Assembly (NCBI GenBank): GCA_905201285.1
Contig: CAJKNM010000028.1
Location: 1-17,553, forward strand
Direction: 5' to 3'
DNA: 17,553 nt
Origin: an uncultured Eubacteriales bacterium
GTDB taxonomy: Bacteria > Bacillota > Clostridia > Monoglobales > Monoglobaceae
The position numbers were made by a program, and so were the translations under genes. The notes beneath the pieces were generated by a model. It was not told where the DNA came from. It saw only the letters and a list, made by a program, of their open reading frames with translations, and ran no database searches. This document shows, piece by piece, positions 13,929-17,553 of this stretch; the stretch's first letter is position 1; each line of letters starts with the position of its first letter.

Positions 13929-15606
13929 ATGACAGAGATATTTAAAAACATATTTATTATGTCGCTGACGGCGGCCGGCATTCCTTCTTATTATTAAGCC
14001 GATTACCCGCCGAATTTTCAGTCCGCGCTGGAATTATTATATTTGGATTTTTGTGCTGATTATTATGCTTCTTCCCGTATCACTGAGACTTCCGAAGCAT
14101 ATCGGTTATCAGTCCGCGGCGATTTCCGCCGGTGTATATACAGAAGTATATGCGGTAAGCACCGCGGCACAAAGCCGAATGACATTTCTTCAGCTATTTG
14201 AACGATATGCGGGTATTTTAAGCAAAATTCAGTTAGGCGGCACAATACTGTTTTTCGGCATAAGAATGTTCGGATACAGTCGATTTATCAGACTGATGCA
14301 CAAAAAGTCGACTTTATGCAGCGGATGCAAAGGTCAAATTAACATTCCTGTACGAAAAAGCAAGTTTATTACATCTCCGATTATTGTCGGACTTTTCAGA
14401 CCGGTTCTGTACCTGCCCGACAACTCCGATGAAAAGCTGAAATATGTTTTTATGCATGAGAAAATTCATCAAAAACGGCGCGACCTTATCGTAAAATGGC
14501 TGGCGGTTATCGCAAGCATCATACATTGGTTCAATCCGTTTTCATACATAATTTTAAGGCAGATCGACACTGAATGTGAGCTTTCGTGCGATTTTGAGGT
14601 GACAAAGAACCTTTCCTCAGCGGAACGAAAGGAATATATGCAGGTCATTCTTGCCTTTGCGGAATCAAACACCGCCGGAAACCCGCTCATCGCAAAATTC
14701 AGCAGTGATAAACGACTTCTTAAAAAGCGTTTTTCTCTTATAAAGACGCCGCCCCGAACCTGTTCGGCTATGTCGGTGATGTCGGGGTTGCTTGCGCTTA
14801 TCATTCTGCTTTGCGCCGCGTGCGTCAACGGAAGATTCAAGCCGAACAAATCCACCGAGAGCCAAAATCTTATATCGGTGAACTCTGATACCGACAGGAA
14901 TGACGCAGCGGCCGAACAGGAAACTGAAGAAGCCCCGAACATTAAACCTGAGCTTCAGCCGCCTTTATCAGAAAAGCTTCGAAACACCGCCGGTTCATCA
15001 TCTGTGAAAAACACGAATGTCGAAAGGGAACGGACAGGGTTCAAAAAAACAGTATCGGGAAAAAGTTCCTCCGAACCGACTTCATCGGATAATTCAAGGA
15101 ATTCGGAAAATTCGGAAAGTTCGGCAAATTCGGGAAATTTAAACACACAAAAGGAAACCCCGAAGATAAAATCAACCGAAAGACTTGATGAAGCCGGAAG
15201 CTTTGACCTTATATCTTTAAAAAACGATAACGGAATCTCATATATCCGTGACGTACTTAAGCAGGACGGAAAGCTCGAATCGAGCGCTTCTTCCTCCGAT
15301 TTGACGCAAAGTTACATCGTGGGAAGTTATTCCTATAAAGATAATAAAGCCAAGAAAAACGGAAATATCCGCTGTGATGAAAACGGCAATATTTCAGTGT
15401 ATTTTGAAACGAATTCAGACAACATTATGGGTGTAAGCATTTCCGATTCCTCAACAAATGAACCGGTCGGAAGCTATGGGGTTCTTGCTAACAACGATAA
15501 CGTCTATTCATTCTGCGGACTTAATAAAGACAAAAGCTATGATATAGAGATTGAGAGTAAAACAACCGGTGAATGGGCTGTCGAAGGCAGCTATATTATC
15601 TATTAA
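13929..15606 (+). pseudogene. M56 (BlaR1-like) membrane metallopeptidase, frameshifted near the 5' end
   Basis: The reading frame starts at the ATG at 13929 (AAGGGGG ribosome site, 13 bases after the repressor stop) and encodes MTEIFKNIFIMSLTAAG, the first part of transmembrane helix 1, but stops at TAA 13995-13997. The rest is open in the next frame through 15606. Removing one base near 13976-13978 would restore a continuous protein of about 558 aa, beginning SLTAAAFLLIIKPITRR. The downstream frame contains the zinc motif HEKIH (HExxH) at 14455-14469, followed by ECELSCD, as in BlaR1-type signalling peptidases that cleave BlaI repressors. After a transmembrane helix (around LLALIILLCAACV) come a Ser/Asn-rich linker and an unrecognised C-terminal domain, with no penicillin-binding domain. 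An internal start (GTG 14053) lacks a ribosome site. It may be a true mutation or a sequence error. Confidence 0.8.
15091..15135 (+). repeat. Five tandem 9-bp repeats in the M56 linker
   Basis: Five units related to AATTCGGAA (AATTCAAGG, AATTCGGAA twice, AGTTCGGCA, AATTCGGGA) encode N-S-x triplets in the low-complexity linker. A unit of nine bases preserves frame, so copy number could vary without breaking the gene. Confidence 0.8.
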
Positions 15607-15614
15607 ATAAAATC

Positions 15615-15646
15615 TGCCCCATCCGCAGGGCAACACTCTATGCGGA
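15615..15646 (+). ncRNA. Possible H-type RNA pseudoknot before the SLH gene
   Basis: TGCCC (15615-15619) pairs with GGGCA (15628-15632), and TCCGCA (15622-15627) pairs with TGCGGA (15641-15646). The pairings interlock as in an H-type pseudoknot: 5-bp and 6-bp stems, a two-base first loop, no base between stems and an eight-base last loop. It lies eight bases after the M56 stop codon and just before the AAAGGAGA ribosome site (15651-15658). It matches no riboswitch class I recognise; chance is possible with such short stems. Confidence 0.35.
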
Positions 15647-15664
15647 CACAGAAAGGAGAAACCA

Positions 15665-16318
15665 ATGAAAAAAATTTTTTGTATTATTGCATCAATATTC
15701 GTTATGACGTCGGCTCTTTGCGTCAGCGCCGCCGAAATGAATTCCGCACAGGCTGAAAGATTAAACAGCCTCGGAATAATGAACGGTGACCCGGACGGAA
15801 GCTTGCGATTAAATGACAGTATTACCCGCGCCGAGGCCGCAAAAATGCTTTGCATCGCCAAAACAACACAGGATTTCATTGACTCTTCAGAGATAACTGA
15901 TAGCTTTAATGATGTTCCTGAATCTCACTGGGCATATCGCTACATATGCTATGCAAAGAAAAACGGAATTGCAAACGGTGACGAAAACGGAAATTTTAAC
16001 CCTGAGGCAAATATTACAAATGCCGAAATAACAAAAATGGTAGTGAGCCTCTTAGGCTACTCAGTGTTCGCCGATATCAACGGAGGCTATCCGGCAGGTT
16101 ATATGATGGCCGCAACAAGATTCGGCATTACCGATGGGCTTACGCTGATAACGGATTCCCCGGCGATAAGAAGCGATGTTGGAATAATGATAAACAATGC
16201 GCTTGACACCCCGCTGATGGTCAACACCTCAGAAAACGGCGATGAAGAATTTTCGATTATGGACGGTAATAACGGTGAACCCCGTAAAACTCTTCTGACC
16301 GAAAGGAATATGAAATAG
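15665..16318 (+). CDS. Short S-layer homology (SLH) domain protein
   Basis: A 217-aa exported protein. The signal peptide (residues 1 to about 23, KKIFCIIASIFVMTSALCVSAA) is followed by SLH repeats: one at about 26-66 (LGIMNGDPDG, then ITRAEAAKML), a second at about 81-130 (FNDVPESHWAYRYI, GIANGDENGNF, ITNAEITKMV) and a more diverged third at about 140-182. SLH domains anchor proteins to secondary cell-wall polymers. Unusually there is no cargo domain: the protein ends 35 residues after the last repeat, at KTLLTERNMK. Whether it is a genuine small wall protein or a shortened version of a larger one cannot be told. AAAGGAGA lies before the ATG. It follows the M56 gene by 58 bases with no terminator, so it may belong to the same operon. 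Confidence 0.85.
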   Translation: MKKIFCIIASIFVMTSALCVSAAEMNSAQAERLNSLGIMNGDPDGSLRLNDSITRAEAAKMLCIAKTTQDFIDSSEITDSFNDVPESHWAYRYICYAKKNGIANGDENGNFNPEANITNAEITKMVVSLLGYSVFADINGGYPAGYMMAATRFGITDGLTLITDSPAIRSDVGIMINNALDTPLMVNTSENGDEEFSIMDGNNGEPRKTLLTERNMK

Positions 16319-16326
16319 AAACTGCT

Positions 16327-16378
16327 TTGCGTGGGAAATAAGCTGTTTTTTATTTCTCACGCAAGGATTTTTCCTTTT
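16327..16378 (+). terminator. Rho-independent terminator after the SLH gene
   Basis: TTGCGTGGGAAAT (16327-16339) pairs with ATTTCTCACGCAA (16352-16364) with one G-T wobble and a 12-base loop; GGATTTTTCCTTTT follows. The tract between it and the tRNA promoter (about 16380-16455) is AT-rich and shows nothing else. Confidence 0.8.
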
Positions 16379-16455
16379 AGTTATATCTTCAATCATACAT
16401 ATTTTAGGGCTTATATTGTAATAATAAAAAAATTTAAATTTTTTTAAAAAAGGGC

Positions 16456-16484
16456 TTGACAAATGATAAACTTCGTAGTATAAT
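16456..16484 (+). promoter_or_regulatory. Consensus sigma-A promoter of tRNA-Lys
   Basis: TTGACA (16456-16461), 17 bases, TATAAT (16479-16484), a perfect match. The transcript would start near 16491, so the precursor has a 5' leader of roughly 53 bases, in which GTTCGC (16492-16497) and GCGAAC (16529-16534) can pair. Confidence 0.88.
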
Positions 16485-16543
16485 ATATCTTGTTCGCGGG
16501 ACAGTTCGACAACAAGCAAGGCATCAATGCGAACTTAATTTAT

Positions 16544-16620
16544 GCACCTTTAGCTCAGCTGGCTAGAGCACCTGACTCTTAATCAGGGTGTCCAGGGTTC
16601 GAATCCCTGAAGGTGTACCA
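16544..16620 (+). tRNA. tRNA-Lys (anticodon CTT)
   Basis: A 77-base cloverleaf with an encoded CCA end. The acceptor arm is GCACCTT with AAGGTGT, giving a G1-U72 wobble at the first pair; the D arm is GCTC/GAGC; the anticodon arm is CCTGA, loop CTCTTAA, TCAGG, with anticodon CTT; the variable region is GTGTC; the T arm is CAGGG, TTCGAAT, CCCTG; the discriminator is A. It reads AAG codons. It is transcribed alone, with its own promoter and terminator. Confidence 0.97.
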
Positions 16621-16623
16621 ATT

Positions 16624-16659
16624 AAAAACGCTGTAACCATAACGGTTGCAGCGTTTTTT
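16624..16659 (+). terminator. Rho-independent terminator of tRNA-Lys
   Basis: AAAAACGCTGTAACC (16624-16638) pairs with GGTTGCAGCGTTTTT (16644-16658) with one T-G wobble and a five-base loop. Six T residues end the descending arm (16654-16659). It starts four bases after the tRNA CCA. Confidence 0.93.
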
Positions 16660-16736
16660 ACATCTTCCTCTTTTTCTTAAATTTCTCGTTTTACATCAAC
16701 GCTGACATCAACTAAGTTAAAACCTGATAATACTAC

Positions 16737-17531
16737 TTAATATATTCCTATCTGCCTTTTATAGTCAGACAAAGTAATTCCTGCATTCTTTTTAAAGAAG
16801 CGGGAAAAATAGTTAAATTCAGAAAATCCGGTCATATGTGAAATTTCGCTGAGTGAATATCTGTTTTCGCGAATCAATGTTTTTATATAGTTTGTTTTAA
16901 GTCGGTGATAATATTGAAGCGGCGAAATGTTATAAACCTCTTTAAATCTATGTCGGAAACTGTCATAGCTTATGTTAAGTTCCTGCGTGATAAACTCTAA
17001 ATCTATATACGAATTTTCCAAACACTCTTCCATATAATTTATAACCTCAGGCATAGCATCGGTTTTCAGCGTTACTTTGTTAAGCAAAATTTTGTTAAGC
17101 CCCGAAAGAATATTATAAAAATATCCGATATAATCAAAAAAGTTACTGTTCACTCTGTTAAATGCCTCATTAAGCTCTGCAAACATATCATTGATTTTAC
17201 AGTTATCGCACTTTATCAATATAGGTTCCGGAGGCAGCGGAATGTCCGAAGCGAAGAAAATGCATATACTTTCGCCACGGTTTATTATCGTTTTGTGATA
17301 GTCTATATCAGTACGACTCTCTTTCGGAATATAAAGAACGCTTCCTCTGTAAAAGTCTATTTCTTTTCCGTTATAAAAAATCTTTGTATCACCGCTCAAT
17401 TTCATCCCAAACTGATAAAAATTCGTCTGAGCGCCGTGTTTTATTTTTGTTCCGGCAGGACCGCTGCTCACTTTAAAAACATCGTTTATTTTTATCATAC
17501 TCCAATCATATTCGCTTAAAATCGTCTTCAT
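16737..17531 (-). CDS. AraC-family transcriptional regulator (second)
   Basis: A 264-aa regulator. The N-terminal ~100 residues are a cupin-like sensor region (NGKEIDFYRGSVLYIPKES at 54-72 is a typical cupin strand pair). The AraC DNA-binding domain spans about 164-264, with helix-turn-helix units near 178-198 (ending SYDSFRHRFKE) and 226-247 (SLSEISHMTGFSEFNYFSRF). The ATG at 17531 has only a weak GGCGG upstream at nine-base spacing, but an in-frame TAA at 17540-17538 limits further extension; Met12 is a poorer alternative. Its target is probably the gene beyond the right edge, which cannot be seen. It converges with tRNA-Lys and shows no obvious link to the hexuronate operon. Confidence 0.87.
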   Translation of the reverse strand: MKTILSEYDWSMIKINDVFKVSSGPAGTKIKHGAQTNFYQFGMKLSGDTKIFYNGKEIDFYRGSVLYIPKESRTDIDYHKTIINRGESICIFFASDIPLPPEPILIKCDNCKINDMFAELNEAFNRVNSNFFDYIGYFYNILSGLNKILLNKVTLKTDAMPEVINYMEECLENSYIDLEFITQELNISYDSFRHRFKEVYNISPLQYYHRLKTNYIKTLIRENRYSLSEISHMTGFSEFNYFSRFFKKNAGITLSDYKRQIGIY

Positions 17532-17553
17532 TAAAGGTTACCGCCTTAGTGTA

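Noticed and set aside
14469..14942. 157-codon open frame on the minus strand
   Set aside because: Antisense shadow of the M56 peptidase gene; no ribosome site and no recognisable domain.
15604..15646. Pseudoknot-stimulated readthrough of the M56 stop codon
   Set aside because: The eight-base spacing resembles viral readthrough signals, but the stop is TAA and the frame beyond it gives no domain and does not join the SLH frame.

Overview
The window reads as chromosomal DNA of a low-to-moderate GC Clostridia-type Firmicute, perhaps a gut anaerobe. This is inferred from consensus sigma-A promoters (several are TTGACA, 17 bases, TATAAT), strong GGAGG-type ribosome binding sites, a YceD/DUF177-rpmF pair, a BlaI/M56 pair and an SLH-domain protein. 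No phage, insertion sequence, CRISPR or plasmid gene was recognised.

Left part (1-3400), housekeeping. On the minus strand are the start of a ROK-family sugar kinase (cut by the window edge) and a yhbY-HAD-HAD cluster. On the plus strand are a small DUF1858 redox-disulfide protein and the DUF177-rpmF pair (ribosomal protein L32, only 59 aa), closed by a strong terminator.

Centre (3442-11443), a hexuronate locus. A minus-strand AraC regulator diverges from a tightly packed seven-gene plus-strand operon: TIM-barrel epimerase, Gfo/Idh oxidoreductase, a second epimerase, a second Gfo/Idh oxidoreductase, mannonate dehydratase (UxuA), an SDR-type mannonate/fructuronate oxidoreductase and uronate isomerase (UxaC). 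The last three convert glucuronate to fructuronate, mannonate and then 2-keto-3-deoxygluconate. The two epimerase/Gfo-Idh pairs are not part of the classical pathway. They resemble parts of oxidation-elimination deglycosylation systems and are the best candidate here for undescribed chemistry, possibly releasing uronic acid from conjugates without a hydrolase.

Right part (11466-17531). An RluA-type pseudouridine synthase overlaps an ApbE flavin transferase lipoprotein, followed by a terminator. Next is a BlaI-type repressor with a probable operator, then an M56 (BlaR1-like) membrane metallopeptidase gene that carries a frameshift near its 5' end and has an unusual Ser/Asn-rich linker plus an unrecognised C-terminal domain instead of a penicillin sensor. 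A short SLH-domain protein, a tRNA-Lys(CTT) with its own promoter and terminator, and a minus-strand AraC regulator complete the window.

Gene starts were adjusted by ribosome binding site and family N-terminus. Two genes appear to use TTG and one CTG. No gene-free stretch exceeds 300 bases. The longest (1896-2175, about 280 bases) holds two divergent promoters.
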